64,000 bases of DNA, from contig NW_025408689.1 of assembly GCF_020360975.1 (NCBI RefSeq), positions 372,001-436,000 on the forward strand, given 5' to 3'. The translations under genes were made by a program, and so were the position numbers. Under the pieces are notes generated by a model. The model had not been told where the DNA came from. It saw only the letters and a program-made list of their open reading frames with translations, and did not search any database. The stretch comes from Hirsutella rhossiliensis (lineage: Eukaryota; Ascomycota; Sordariomycetes; Hypocreales; Ophiocordycipitaceae). Positions 23,481 through 36,400 of this stretch are shown piece by piece (positions within the stretch are counted from its first letter, which is position 1; every line of letters starts with the position of its first letter).

Positions 23481-23800
23481 AGCTATTTAAGCGTAACCCT
23501 TAAATATATATAAGACCTTACCGCTATAGAGGCCGGCTAAAGTAATTAATAACCGCGTACTTTAACGACTATTTATTCTTCTTTTTATACCCTCCTTCTT
23601 CCTTCTTTCTTCTTCCTTCTATATATATATATATATATACTCTCTACGCTTCCTTACTTATAACGATCCCTTTTACTAATATAACTCTTATATATATATA
23701 TATAACCCTCTTAGCCTCTTAGCGTTATAACTTAGAACTACTTACCCTAACTATTTAATCTTATCTTCTCCTTTTCTTTCGCTTACTCTACCCTTTCCTA
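23481..23800 (+). promoter_or_regulatory. Possible promoter/leader with CT-rich tract and TA microsatellites
   Basis: Holds a CT-rich run (about 23577-23619) and two TA dinucleotide runs (about 23620-23639 and 23690-23704) just upstream of the coding-like sequence that starts near 23803. Fungal promoters often have such pyrimidine tracts. No defined element is visible, and TA runs are expected from RIP alone. Confidence 0.25.
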
Positions 23801-23802
23801 AG

Positions 23803-26325
23803 ATATAGCGGCGAACCTAAATAGTATCCTAGGCCTAGCTATAGACCTCCCTAAGAATACTATTATCTTTTTTAGCGTACTACTATTTAAGAGTAAGAGC
23901 TTTATTTTACTTACTTACTATAGTAAAGTTAAAGTAGAAGGTAGTAAAGGGCGCTTTTATACTAAAGATAAAGAAAAGTTTATAGATTAAGACTAATAAG
24001 ACGTTTATAAGTAGAAGTAACCTCCTTAATATATTTATAAAGATTATTAGTACTTAATACTAATAGGCCCTATTAAACGGTAGGATATTACCTTTAAAAA
24101 CGCTCGGATAATATATAAGGGCGTTAAAAAGATAAACGGATTTACTAGGAATAAGGCCTACTAAGAAGAGTATATCGTCGACTTATATAACTTACTTTAT
24201 AAAGCTATTAATAAATAATAAGCTATAAGCTTTAGCCTTAGCGCGATAATTAAGATCTTAATAAAAGGTATTAAGAACGCGGTATACCCTTTACCTTACC
24301 TATTATTAGTTTATACTAACTACTAAAGGGAACCTATTAAAGATATAGAAGATAGATATATAAAGTACTATAAATACCTAAACGATAAGGAGTATTTAAT
24401 TAAGTTTACTACTCCTACCTTTAACCTTAGTCGCTTTACGTATAAATAAAGGTATATAACTAAAGTTATTAACTTTTTAGTAAGACTAAATAAAAAGGGA
24501 CTTTACTAAGGAGTATTCCTTTAAGACTATAAGGAAGGAAACTTAGTTGTTTTTAATACTTAGAAAGAAGGACGGTATACTAAACTCTATATATTCCTAT
24601 AAGTATAGCGGTAGTTTCTTTATATCCTCTAAGTTCCTTATAACTTTACCTATATACTAGTCCCTTATACCGCTTAGTAAGAAGGGTAAGAATATAGCTA
24701 CTTAGCCTTAATAATAATCTAATACTAAGTTAAAGGTATAGTTAGGCTACGCCTTAAGATAATTAAGTAGCGATACTTAAAGGTTAAAGTAATTCTAGAG
24801 TAAAGGTATAAGGTAATATAAGAAGCCTTATAAATAGATAAAATCTTATACTAAGACTAGTATTTCTTTAAGCTAAATAAGAGGATAAGTATAAAAAGCT
24901 ATATCGATAGGCTAATATATAGAATCTAAGCTATTATAGTAAACGAACTTAATTATATATAAGCGATATTATAAGGTAGCGGAGTTTCCTAGTAGTTTAA
25001 TAATAGAGTTAAATAACTATAAAAGATACTATTTAATTAAGGTTTAATAACTTTTAGTAGTCTTTCTTATAAGGATTCTTAGGTATAACCGGATTTACTA
25101 ATATAACTATATTATTCTAAGAGATTAAGAAAAATAAGACCTTTAAGAAGTCCTAGAGGTAGTTAACCTCTAAGATAAGCTTAGTAAATAGAAACTACTA
25201 CTTTAAAGAGATATAAAACTAGCTTATATAGTAAGGAGAGTAAGAAAAGAGCTAACTACGCTAGCTACCCTTATAGAGTAACCTAACTTAATCGCTTAAG
25301 CTATACGCGGTTTCTTTATAAAACTCTTTCTTAAAAAGACCCCTAACTATTTAATCGCGCTAATAGGAATCTATAATAGGCCTAGACCTTTATTACCTTA
25401 AGCGTTAACTAAATTAAGCTCCTTATTTAAACTAAGTAGCCTTTCCTTAAGGAACCCTAAGATAGGATCCCTACCTTAGAATCTATAAAAGAGAGAGCTA
25501 AGCGCCCTTACTAGTCCTTTTATCTATATATAAACGATGCCTTTATTTTCCCTCTTAGATATATAGCTAATTAGGCCTACTCCTCGCCTACTACTAACGA
25601 CCCCTTTAAACGTATAGAGGAGCGAAAGACTCGCTACCGCACCCCCGCTAATAGCTTAATAAGAAGCTAGTAAGGAAGAAAGGTAGATAACGCGGCTACT
25701 AACTCGCCCTAAGACTTTAAAATTACTAGGCGCTTAGTTAATTACCTTAAAGCTAAAGACTTTAGTAACGCCTATAGCGCGCCCTATTACTCCTTAGAAA
25801 TAAAGTATAGTAATAGCCTTTCTAGCTATAGTCCTTATAAGGTTAATACTAAGCTTTAAACCCTCTTAGGTTAAAGGAGTTAAAAACCTAGGAATATATT
25901 AGAACTATTACTAGGATATTAACGACTATAATTCTATATATTTAAATAGGACTAATAGCAACGCGATAACGATTAGTCTATAAGACTCTATAGCTTATTT
26001 AATCTAGCTATACTTAAAGCTATAGACTAATAAAGACGCTAACTACTTTATTTCCCTAACGCCCTTAAGAATAATAAGCGCGAATACTTAGGATTATATA
26101 TAAGGGGTAGTAGATAATTATTTAAAGAAGGAACTACGCGAGTAAAGATAGGAAAGAGCTAAATAAGTAGCTTATAAGTAAAAGGAGGAATAAATAATAA
26201 GAAGGGAAGGGATTATAGTAAAAGAGAAAAGTTCTATTAATAGTTTATTTACTTACTTACGTACTTAAGAAGAGAGCCTTACTTATTATTATCGCGCCCT
26301 TTCTATTAATATCTTAAGTTAGAAA
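23803..26325 (+). pseudogene. Long decayed frame, probably one unidentified protein
   Basis: The first 700 bases read well on the forward strand once TAG/TAA are taken as decayed CAG/CAA. The start appears as ATA-GCG-GCG near 23803, followed by NLNSILGLAIDLPKNTI, then a mixed charged/hydrophobic globular-looking stretch and a segment rich in Y and D-R/K around 24340-24420. After about 24600 the frame shifts or breaks several times. A lysine/arginine-rich region and then PSRP-like sequence follow near 25600-25800. I recognise no transposase, RT or host domain. It may be a captured host gene or an uncharacterised transposon protein. The initiator ATG changed to ATA fits RIP. Confidence 0.3.
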
Positions 26326-26329
26326 GTCG

Positions 26330-26713
26330 CTAAGAAGGAGTTTAATAAGTAAGATCGCACCCCTATAGATATTAGCCTATTAAAGGGATAAGACCCTTAG
26401 TACTCCTTATTTAACTTACTTTTAAGTATACTTAAAGGATTTATAAAGACCTTAATTATTTAATAAGGTATCTTCCTTAATTATAGTTAATTTAAATTTT
26501 ATTTTCCCCCCTTTAAAGTAAAGGCTGCTAGTTACGCGACTCTAGTAAAAACAAAGAAGTATAGAGTAAAGAAATCCCTAAGACTTATATTAATAACCTA
26601 AGACCCTTAGAACTATATATAGGACCGATAATAAAATAATTATATAGTTAATTACTCTAATAATCCTTAGCCGCGTACTACGTATACTTTAAGTATATAC
26701 CCTTATCCCTATT
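26330..26713. repeat. Dispersed repeat, copy 1 (about 385 bp)
   Basis: Aligns with 41968-42345 over its whole length, with differences mainly of the C/T and G/A kind. The match ends sharply at the shared ATTAAAGTAG. It contains a forward frame with a F-P-P-F-K-V-K-A patch but nothing identifiable. Flanking sequences differ completely between the copies. Confidence 0.6.
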
Positions 26714-26996
26714 AAAGTAGTAAGTTATTTTAGCGTGGTATATAAGCTATTAATAAAGAAGATAGTATAATACGTTCTTCTTAAGATAAATTAGTTTTTT
26801 TATTAAATAAGGAAACTATTACTATTAGTAAGGTTTAATTATTTAGTGCTTTAAACGTATTAAACTAAGATACTATTCTTAGTAACCTTATATTTCTAAG
26901 TAAGGGTTCGCTTAATAGAACTATTAAAGTAAAGAACTATAGTAAGTTAAATACTTAAGTAGTTCCTAGGTATTTTCCTTTAGTCTATATCCTTTT
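26714..26996. other. AT-rich sequence; nothing recognised
   Basis: Short RIP-altered stretch between the dispersed repeat and the second gypsy fragment. No frame, repeat or motif seen. Confidence 0.4.
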
Positions 26997-29088
26997 TATT
27001 TATAAGTAATAAGCTATACTAAGCTTATATTTTATCCTTAATTATACTATAAGAGCTTACTAAAACTTAGCTATAAATATACTTCTTTTATTAAAGATAA
27101 TCTTATTTAATAGTTTATAATTATAAATAATTATTTATAAGAATATATATACTATAATAGCTCTTTTATATTACTTACTTCTTTATATAGTAAGAGGTAT
27201 CTATACTTTATTAATTTATTAGTAATAATAAATATATTATTATACTTAACGTTAGTTATAAGTTCTTTTAATAGTAATAGCTTTATAATATAGTTAAAAG
27301 CTATTAAATCCTATAGTTTCTTTAGTACTAGTAGTAGTTATAATTTTTTATATAGCTTATATTATTTAGCTTTACTTTATATATAAAGTTTATATTTTTA
27401 AATAACTTATTATACTACTTCCTTAAGCTATAAGAAGTTATATTATTATTTCATCTATTTTATTATCTTTTAGATTCCTTAGTATCTATATATTAAATAT
27501 TTATATATATCTTATATAACTTTATCTTATAATTCTAGTAGTATCTAGATTTTATTTTTATATATTAAAACTTTAAAATATTCTATATTATATCTATTTA
27601 GTACTTTATATTCTTTTATTTATTTTAAGATCTTTTAATAAGTTAAGTTATTAGGTTATACTTTAAATATTATATTTAGCTATCGTTACTAGTAGTTCTT
27701 ATTTTCGTTAATTTCTAAGAGCTATCCTTTTATTATAAGTGCTCTTATATTATAGTTACTTTATTAACTAAGGGTATTAGCTTAACTGTTTTCTATTCCT
27801 TTTTTATAGATTATTTTATAGTTAACTTCTAATAAGTATTCGGCCTATTAAATCTATTATCTATTTAACTATTATATTATTATATAGTATAAGATATATT
27901 TATAATTTATATAATCCTTAACTTTATACTTACTTTTAAGAAGGTAGTATTAAAATTCCTTAATAGCTTAAATAATTATAAGGAATTCTTTATTATAAAT
28001 AAGGTAATTAAGTTTTATACTATATAGCTTCTTTAAATAAAATATAATCGGTCGTAGTCTTCCTTTATTATCTTTTTATTTTATTTATACTCTTAAAGTA
28101 AAGTTTAATATATTAGATTTAAGTTTAATTTATTATTTTAGATTTAAGGTAGTTAAGACTAGTTCTTATATAATTATAGTTTTAATATATTTAAAAGCTT
28201 TATTTATTATAAAGCATAGCTTAATTTCGTAGTTCGCGGAGATATCCCTTAGTAAGAGGGACTAAGGAAGCTAAAAACACCTAGTATAAAAGAAGGAAGA
28301 AGGAGCTAAAAAGAGGTATAAAAAGGAGGGTAGGGGTATAAGGGGAAGTAGAAGTAGCGATAGCTTCTTATAGAGGTAGCGAGAGATAAGACGGATATCC
28401 TAGTAACGGCTAGAAAGAAGGGGATAAACTAGTAAAAAGCTCGGTAGTTAAAAGGATACTAATAGCTTCTTTAAGTAGGATCTTCTTTATTAATTAAGAT
28501 GCTAGACGTATATAAAGAGGGGCGTTAGATAGAGGAAAGATGGATAATTAAGGTAATATAATAACTACTCCCTTACCTTAATTACTGCCCCTATAAGAAT
28601 TAAATAGCTTAGCCCTACCTATCCGTCCCCTTACTTTTAATTTTACCTTTATACGTTTTATATATACTTCTTATATCTCTCTACGCGAGATTATTAGCTT
28701 AATCGTCCTATATAAATACTTTTTCCTTTTTTATTAAGTTATATAATAGTACTATAATCTTTCCGAAATCTTTAATAAATTATTAATAGTAATTTATAAG
28801 TCCTAAGAAACTTTATATATCCTTAATATTCTTTAGTATTAGCTATTTTTTAACTAAGTTAATCTTATCTTATTATATTTATATCTTTCTTAATAAGATC
28901 GTATATTTAAGGAAGTCTACTTCTTATATATAAAACTTACTTTTCTTTAGTTTAACTAGTAATTTTATATTTCAAAGTATATAAAGTACCTTATAAATAT
29001 ATTCCTTATACTTTTTTAAGGTATCTAAAAAGATTAAGATATTATCTAGGTATACTTTTATAAAGATATCTAAGTATTTATACTATAA
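26997..29088 (-). mobile_element. Second fragment of the minus-strand gypsy, split by a solo LTR
   Basis: Matches 4269-4310 plus 10632-12150 of the first gypsy copy, running straight through the place where the copia was inserted there, and so shows the empty target. It covers integrase and part of RNase H/RT, and stops near 29088, just before the RT active site would be read. It is interrupted by a solo LTR at 28205-28690. Both ends are truncated and no terminal repeats are present. Heavily RIPed. Confidence 0.75.
28205..28690 (+). repeat. Solo LTR of the 477-bp-LTR copia family, with target duplication
   Basis: 486 bp, from TATTATAAAG to CTACGCGAGA, flanked by TTATT at 28200-28204 and 28691-28695. 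No internal copia sequence is next to it, and gypsy sequence resumes directly, so this is an LTR-LTR recombination product within the gypsy fragment. Confidence 0.9.
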
Positions 29089-29841
29089 TATAATAAATAA
29101 GAGTAACCTTCAGCTACTAGTATGCCTTAATAGTAAGAATATCTATACTAATATTATCTTATTTATAAGAGACTTTATAGCTATTAAAATAAGGAAGAGT
29201 ATATACTTTACTTATACTATATATCCTTCTTAGCTAAAAGAGCCTTAAGTTAGTATATAAGCGAGCTTAGCTTAAAGTAGCATATAAGGCTATAGCGAGC
29301 CTTACTTAAGATATTTATTAAAAAGCTAATTTAATATTTTTAACTCCTTAATATAATAGTATTTAAGGAGTTCTATAAAAATAAGTATATAGTATTAATA
29401 TAAAACTTAAAAGAACCCTTACTTACTTAATAGATTTAATATAAGGTATCCTTTATATACTAGCTAAGGATAAATACTAACTATTAGATTATTAAGGTAG
29501 TTTATCCGCTTATTATTATAGAAATTATAACCTTACTTTTAATTCTTATTAAAAAGACTATTATTAATAAGTAAGTTTAAGAAATTAATAAGCGCTAACT
29601 ATTTATTACCGCTTACTTAACTTTATTTTTTAACTAAGGACTATATTATAGTAATCGTAATTAAGTAAATAGTAAAGGATTATAATATAGTAACTAAGAC
29701 TAAGTAAATAATAAGGACTATTATAAGTAGTAAAACTAAGAAAATAAATAGCCTTTAGACTATTATAAAGATAGTTATATATAAGATAAGTAATAAAATA
29801 ACTATTATTATAATACTTAATAAGACTAAATATAAGATAAT
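29089..29841. other. Decayed AT-rich sequence; not identified
   Basis: A few CA/TG remain near 29110-29130, then composition becomes extreme. The forward strand has K/I/T-rich frames near 29630-29840 with no domain. It borders copia sequence on the right. I could not show that it belongs to the transposase remnant at 39721. Confidence 0.35.
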
Positions 29842-30515
29842 TATTATAAAGAGAGATATAAAAAGTATTTATAAAATATATAAAGGTAAAATTAAAAGTA
29901 AGGGGTTAGATAAGTAAGGTAAAGATATTTAATTCTTATAAAGGTAGTAATTATAATAAGGCAGTAATTATTATATTACTTTAATTATCCTTCTTTCCTT
30001 TATTTAATACCTTTCTTTATACTTATTTAGTATCTTAATTAATAAAAAAGATCTTACTTAAAGAAACTACTAATATCCTCTTAACTACTAAGCTTTTTAT
30101 TAGTTTTTCCCTTTTATTTTAGCCTTTACTAGTATATTTATCTTATCTCTCGCTACCTTTATAAGAAGCTATCGCTACTTTTACTTCCCCTCTTACCCTT
30201 ACTATCCTTTTTATACCCTTTTTTAGCTCTTTCTTTTAAACTAGTTTTTTAGCTTCTTAGGTGCCTCTTACTAAGGGATATCTCTAAGAACTATATAATT
30301 AAGCTATACTTCGCGATATACCCCCTTAGCTATAGCTTGCCTTTATAGTAAGGATATAGCTAATATAGCTTTAAGCTAGTAAGCGTATAAAGGAGGTTCT
30401 TAGCTTTATAATTATCTATTTACTTAAGGAAAGTAAGGGCCCTTTAGGTCCCTAAGCTCTTTTAGACCTACTTAAGGAATAAGGGCCTAAAGAAGGGAAA
30501 GTCTTATAAGAAAGG
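29842..30515 (-). mobile_element. Copia stub: 3' LTR plus about 200 bp of internal 3' end
   Basis: Minus-oriented LTR at 29842-30318 (477 bp, ends CTTCGCGATA), then the polypurine tract complement and the noncoding tail also seen at 4793-4980. It stops at 30515, where a plus-oriented LTR of the same family begins. The rest of this copy is missing. The first bases are uncertain because they are strongly altered. Confidence 0.75.
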
Positions 30516-32859
30516 TATCGTAAAGTATATCTTAATTTTATAGTTCTTAGAGATATCTCTTAGTATAAGGGACCTAGGAAGCTAAAAAATAGGTTTTAAG
30601 GAAGGAGCTAAAAGGAGGTATAGAAAGGAGGGTAGTAAGAGATAAGATAGATATACTAGTAATAGCTAGAATAAAGGGGAAAAACTAGTAAAAAGCTTAT
30701 TAGTTAAAAGGATATTATTAGCTTCTTTAAGTAGGATCTTCTTTATTAATAAAGATACTAAATAAGTATAAGGAAGGGCGTTAAATAAAGAAAAGAAAGA
30801 TAATTAAGGTAATATAATAATTACTTTCTTACTATAATTACTACCCTTATAAGAATTAAATATCTTTACCCTACCTATCTAACCCTTTACTTTTACTTTT
30901 ACCTTTATATATTTTATATATACTTTTTATATTTTTCTTTATAAAAGTTATAAGCCTAAGAGGAATAGTATTCTTATACCTTCTAGCTACTATAATAAGT
31001 ATATTTCTTATATCTTTTATAGCTTCCTTTTACCCCTCTTACTAAAACAGCTGATTTTTAATTAACTTTTCTACCCCCTCTCTTATTATAATATTAAAAA
31101 ACGATTCCTTTACCGCCTTTATAGTTTATAAAACGATTATTATAAAGCTATAAGATTAAGATAAGTAAGTAAAGGAGCTATAGGCTTATATAGATAAAAC
31201 TATTTATAATTTAGTCTTCTTTAATAAGTAGGACCCTCTTAAGCCTTATTTTTATCTTAGGGTAATAGAATTTATATAAGGAGCTTCCTTCTTCTTTAAG
31301 CTAACCTCTATATAGTAAAAAGCTTTTTCTACTACCTTAAGTATCTATAAGAGTTATTATAAGGAATACTTTTATAAGATAAAGCTACTAACTATTATAT
31401 ATATAGCGATAACGGAATCTATTAATACTATAAAGCTAATTTCTTTTTAAGAGGAAAAGACTTTTAAGTAGTAGCTTTTAAAGCTCGAGATCTTAATAGC
31501 TCCTTTAAGGGGCTATATAACTAACTATATTAAGAAGACCTATATAGCGTACTTAAGAGCCTTTTTTACTAAGAACTTACTAGCTTCTTTATAGCTAGCT
31601 AAGTAAAAAGAAATATATAAAGAAGCTAACTAATACTTCTTAATAAAAGCTCTTTCTAGCTAATAGCTATAAGATATATCTCTATTAATAAAGTTTATTA
31701 GTAATAGATACTTAACTATCTTTTAAGAAGCTAGCTAGGAACTAAATAAAAAAGCTATTAAAGTATAGTAATAAGTAGTCTTATTCCTTTATAGCTAGCA
31801 CTCGACCTAGATAGCTCGATATACTACCCTTATAGCTACTATAGCCCCTCCTACTACGGCCCCTACTACTACGGCTGCTGCCTCTTTAGCTCCTCCTCCC
31901 TTAAGAGCCTTAACCTTATATTTAACGGCTGCCCTAGTCCTAGCCCCGGCGCCGCTTTTTGCTCTAGGCCCGGCCCTAGTCTTATTAGTCCGTCCGACCT
32001 AACTAGTCCCTTAATAGACCTTTTAGTTTATTAGTCGAAAAATTAAGGAACTAGTTAAAATCGAACCTCTTTATTAAAATTAATAATAAGGGGTAAAAAG
32101 GGGGGGTCTTTAAGTAGACCTTTTAGATCGGGATAAGGATTCCTTAAAGAAATAAAAGACTAAAAGATAAAATAGCTACCTAGCCTATAAATCCCTAGGC
32201 TATTAGTTATTATAATACTAGTAGGTCTTTAAGGAAAACCGACCTAAAAGAGTTAACCCTTTAAAGAGGCTATAAGAAATAGTATAATAGTCTCTTAAAG
32301 AGGACTTTTTATTATAAAAGAAGATAGATAAAATTTAGGTTACTAAGAAATAGTAACTAACGCCGCTACTATAAATTTAAGGAAAAATCGTTAGTATAGT
32401 AAATCCGGCCTTTATCTTCCTTATAGATTAATAAGACTGCCTATTAAGACCCTTTAACTATCCCCTACGAGAATTAACTACCCTTAACTCTAGCACTTCC
32501 CTTAATATCTATAATATACTCTTATAATTCCGGTCCTTTAAGAAAGTATAAAGGGAATACCTTAATATAAGGGAATTAACTATATAAATAGTAGGATATA
32601 AAAGGGTAAATTTTACGATAAAACTACTTAATAGATCTATATAGAATCTTCGACGAAAAAGGGTAGCTTTTTATACTTAATCTTTAACGAGCTTAGTTTC
32701 CTTCTACCTTTTTAAAAAAAAAGGAATCTTTAAGGATATAACGTTTAAGCCTATAAAGCTAGTTTAAAAGAATTAGATAATTAAGCCTATTAAGGAGAAA
32801 TTCGGTTAATTTATTCTTAAATTCTAACCTATCCTTAGGAAGGAACCTCTTAAGAAGTT
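30516..32859 (+). mobile_element. Copia 5' fragment: 5' LTR, gag and protease part
   Basis: The LTR at 30516-30946 is 431 bp, shortened by an internal deletion relative to the usual 477. The primer-binding site follows as GTTATAAGCCTAAGAGG (RIP-altered). Gag starts near 31090, where ATG is expected. The alanine/proline-rich linker is at about 31850-31990 and the protease remnant near 32480-32560. The copy ends abruptly at 32859 inside the protease/integrase linker, where the LTR of the next copy begins. Its remaining pol is not in the window. Stops are RIP-type. Confidence 0.75.
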
Positions 32860-33336
32860 TATCGTAAAGCATAGCTTAATTTTATAGGTCTTAGAGATAA
32901 CTTATAGTATAAGGGACCTAGGAAGCTAAAAAATAAGTTTTAAAGAAGGAGCTAAAAGGAGGTATAAAAAGGAGGATAAGGGTAAGAAGGGAAGTAAAAG
33001 TAGTAATAGCTTCCTATAATAGTAGTAAGAGATAAGACGGATATACTAATAATAGCTAGAAAGAAGGGGAAAAACTAGTAAAAAGCTTAGTAGTTAAAAG
33101 GATATTAATAGCTTCTTTAAGTAAGATCTTCTTTATTAATTAAGATACTAGATAGGTATAAAGAAGGGCGTTAGATAAAGGAAAGAAAGAGAATTAAGGT
33201 AATATAATAATTACTCCCTTATTATAATTACTACTACTATAAGAATTAAATATCTCTACCTTACCTATCCGACCCCTTATTTTTACTTTTACCTTTATAT
33301 ATTTTATATATACTTCTTATATCTCTCTTTATAAGA
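32860..33336 (+). repeat. 5' LTR of the 32860-39720 copia copy
   Basis: 477 bp. Starts TATCGTAAAG and ends CTTTATAAGA, followed by the primer-binding site. Confidence 0.85.
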
Positions 33337-33479
33337 GTTATAAGCCTAGGAGGAATAGAATTCCTATACCTTCTAGCTACTATAAAAAGCACCTTTCTTT
33401 TATCCTTTATAGCTTCCTTTTACCCCTCTTACTAAAAACTTTAATTTTTAACTGACTTTTCTACCCCTCTTCTATAATA

Positions 33480-36400
33480 ATATTAAAAAACGACTCTACT
33501 GCCTTTATAGTTTATAGGATAATTCTTATAGAGCCCTAAGATTAAAATAAGTAAGTAAAAGAGCTATAGGCTTATATAGATAAAACTATCTATAAGTTAG
33601 TCTTCTTTAATAAGTAGGACCCTCTTAAGCCCCCTCTTTAACTTAAAGCAACGGAATTTATATAAGGAGCTTCCCTCTTCTTTAAGCTAACCTCTATATA
33701 GTAAAGAGCTTTTTCTACTACCTTACGTATCTATAAGAGTTATTATAAGGAATACCTTTATAAGATAAAGCTACTAACTATTATATATATAGCGATAATA
33801 GAATCTATTAATCTTATAAAGCTAATCTCTTTTTAAAAAGAAGAGACTCTTAAGTAGTAGCTTTTAAAGGCTTAAGACCTTAATAGCTCCCTTAAGAGGC
33901 TATATAACTAACTATATTAAGAAGACCTATATAGTATACTTAGGAGCCTTTTTTACTAGGAACCTACTAGCTTCTTTATAGCTAGCTAAGTAAGAAGAAA
34001 TACTTAAGGAAGCTAACTAATAATTCTTAATAAAAGCTCTTTCTAGCTAGTAGTTATAGGATATATCTCTATTAATAAAGCCTATTAGTAATAGTTACTT
34101 AACTATCTTTTAAGAAGCTAGCTAGGAACTAAATAAAAAAGCTACTAAAGTATAATAATAAGTAGTCTTATTCCTTTATAGCTAGCACTCGACCTAGATA
34201 GCTTAACCTACTACCCTTATAGCTACTATAGCCCTTATTACTATAGCCCTTATTACTATAGCCCTTACTATTACTATAGCTATTGCCCCTCTAGCTCCTC
34301 TTTCTTTAAGAGCCTTAACGCCGTTATTAACTATAGCTACTACCTTAGCCCTAGCTATATATCTTACTCCGGGTCTAGCCCCGGCCCTATTAGTCCGTTC
34401 GGCCTAACTAGGCCCTTAATAGACCTTTTAGTCTATTAGTTAAAAAATTAAAGAACTAGTCGAAATTAAACCTTTTTATTAAAATTAGTAATAAGGGGTA
34501 AAAAGGGGGGGGTTTTTAAGTAAACCTTTTAAATTAAAATAAGGATTCTTTAAGGAAATAAAAGACTAAATAAAATAGCTACCTAGATTATAAATCCCTA
34601 AGCTATCGGTTATTATAATATAAGTAAGTCTTTAAGGAAAACCGACTTAAAGGATTTAACCCTTTAAAGTGGCTATAAGAAATAATATAATAGTCTCTTA
34701 AGGAAGACCCCTTATTATAAAAGAAGATAGATAAGATTTAGGCTACTAAGAAATAGTAACTAACGCCGCTGCCTTTATTTAAGCTATAAATTTAAGGAAA
34801 AGTTATTAGTATAGTAAATCCAGCCTTTATCTTCCCTATAGATTAATAAGACTACCTATTAGGACCCTCTAACTATCCCCTATAAAAATTAGCTATCCTT
34901 AACTTTAATACTTCCTTTAATATCTATAATATACTCTTATAATTCCGGTCCTTTAAGAAGGTATAAAGGGAATACCTTATTACTAAGGAATTAACCGTAT
35001 AAATAAAGGGATATAGAAGGGTGAGTTTTACGATATAATTACCTAATAGGTCTATGTAAATTCTTTAATAAAAAAGGGTAGCTTTTTACTATTAATTTTT
35101 AAAGAGCTTAATCTCTTTCTACTTTCTTTAAGAGAAAGGAATCTTTTAAGATATAACGATTAAGCCTATAAGGCTAGTTTAAAAGGATTAAACGATTAAG
35201 CTTATTAAAGAAAAATTCGGTTAATTTATTTTTAAATTCTAACCTACCCTTAAGAATAAATCTCTAAAGAAGTTAGCTTTCCTTACTAAAAGAAATAGGT
35301 CTATTATAAAGGACCTTTTTTTAGTAGCCTAAGGATATAGTCTTCTTTAGTATATATAACTTAGTTACCTAGGCCCCCTAGCTTTATATAAGCTAGGCTA
35401 ATAATAGGGCGTATAAATAAGGGGACTAAAGACTATTAAATATAAATAGTATAGCTAAGGAAAGACTAAGAGACGAATTTCTAAACGAACCCCTTTATAG
35501 CCGGACTAGCTATATAAGGAAATTTAAGTCGACTAAACTAATGTCTCTAAGAACTAAAAAAGCTTCGTTAAGGTAATATTTTTTATAGACGCCTTTTTAA
35601 AGATAGCTTTCTCTTATTTCTTATAGACTAACCTAAGTAAGTATAACTAGTTTACCCTTTAATACTTTATTAACTAAATAAAATCCTACTTTAGCTATAA
35701 AGCAAAGAAGATATAGTTTAATAGAGAGCTATATATAAAGGATATCTTAAATTAGCTTCGAAAAAGGGGTATTTTACCCCTCCTATTAGCACTAAATACC
35801 TAAGCTTAAAACGGAAGGGTAGAAAGATTAAGGGGTGCTATAATAAAAAGGGCCTATATAATAAGACTTACTATAAGGCTTCCTTATAACCTTTAAAGGG
35901 AAGTCGTTAAGACTACCTATTACTTTTAGAACCGGACTTTAAGGGACTTTAGGGGCCTAAGGGACTATTAGTACCTAGAGACCCTTTTTAAGACCTAAGA
36001 AATAAACTAGAAATCTCCCCTTAAGATCTTTATAAAGAGGAGGGCCTTACTAGCCTACTATTATACCTATAGCTATAAGGTATACGCTATAACTATTAAT
36101 ATATAGCTAAAAATAAAGAAGAAAAGAAACCTTAATCTTAGAGCCTTTATTAGTTACCTTATTAGCTATAATTCTATAAATATCTTCTAGATTTAGATTC
36201 CTTTTTTATAAAAGGTTATTTCGACTAAGGATATAATTTTCGATAAATCTAGCTTCTTCGATAAAAGGAAGGATTAATAGCCCCTCTTACTCTCTTAACG
36301 TTAGCTAATTTAAAAGATTTAAATCCACCCTTCCTAATAGTTATAAAAAGAGACCTTAGATAAGGAAATAAAATAAGAAACTAATATTAAAGTAGTTAAG

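Noticed and set aside
23620..23704. TA microsatellites as regulatory elements
   Set aside because: TA runs arise readily from RIP of CA/TG runs and occur at several places (also 56511-56527) without a gene context.
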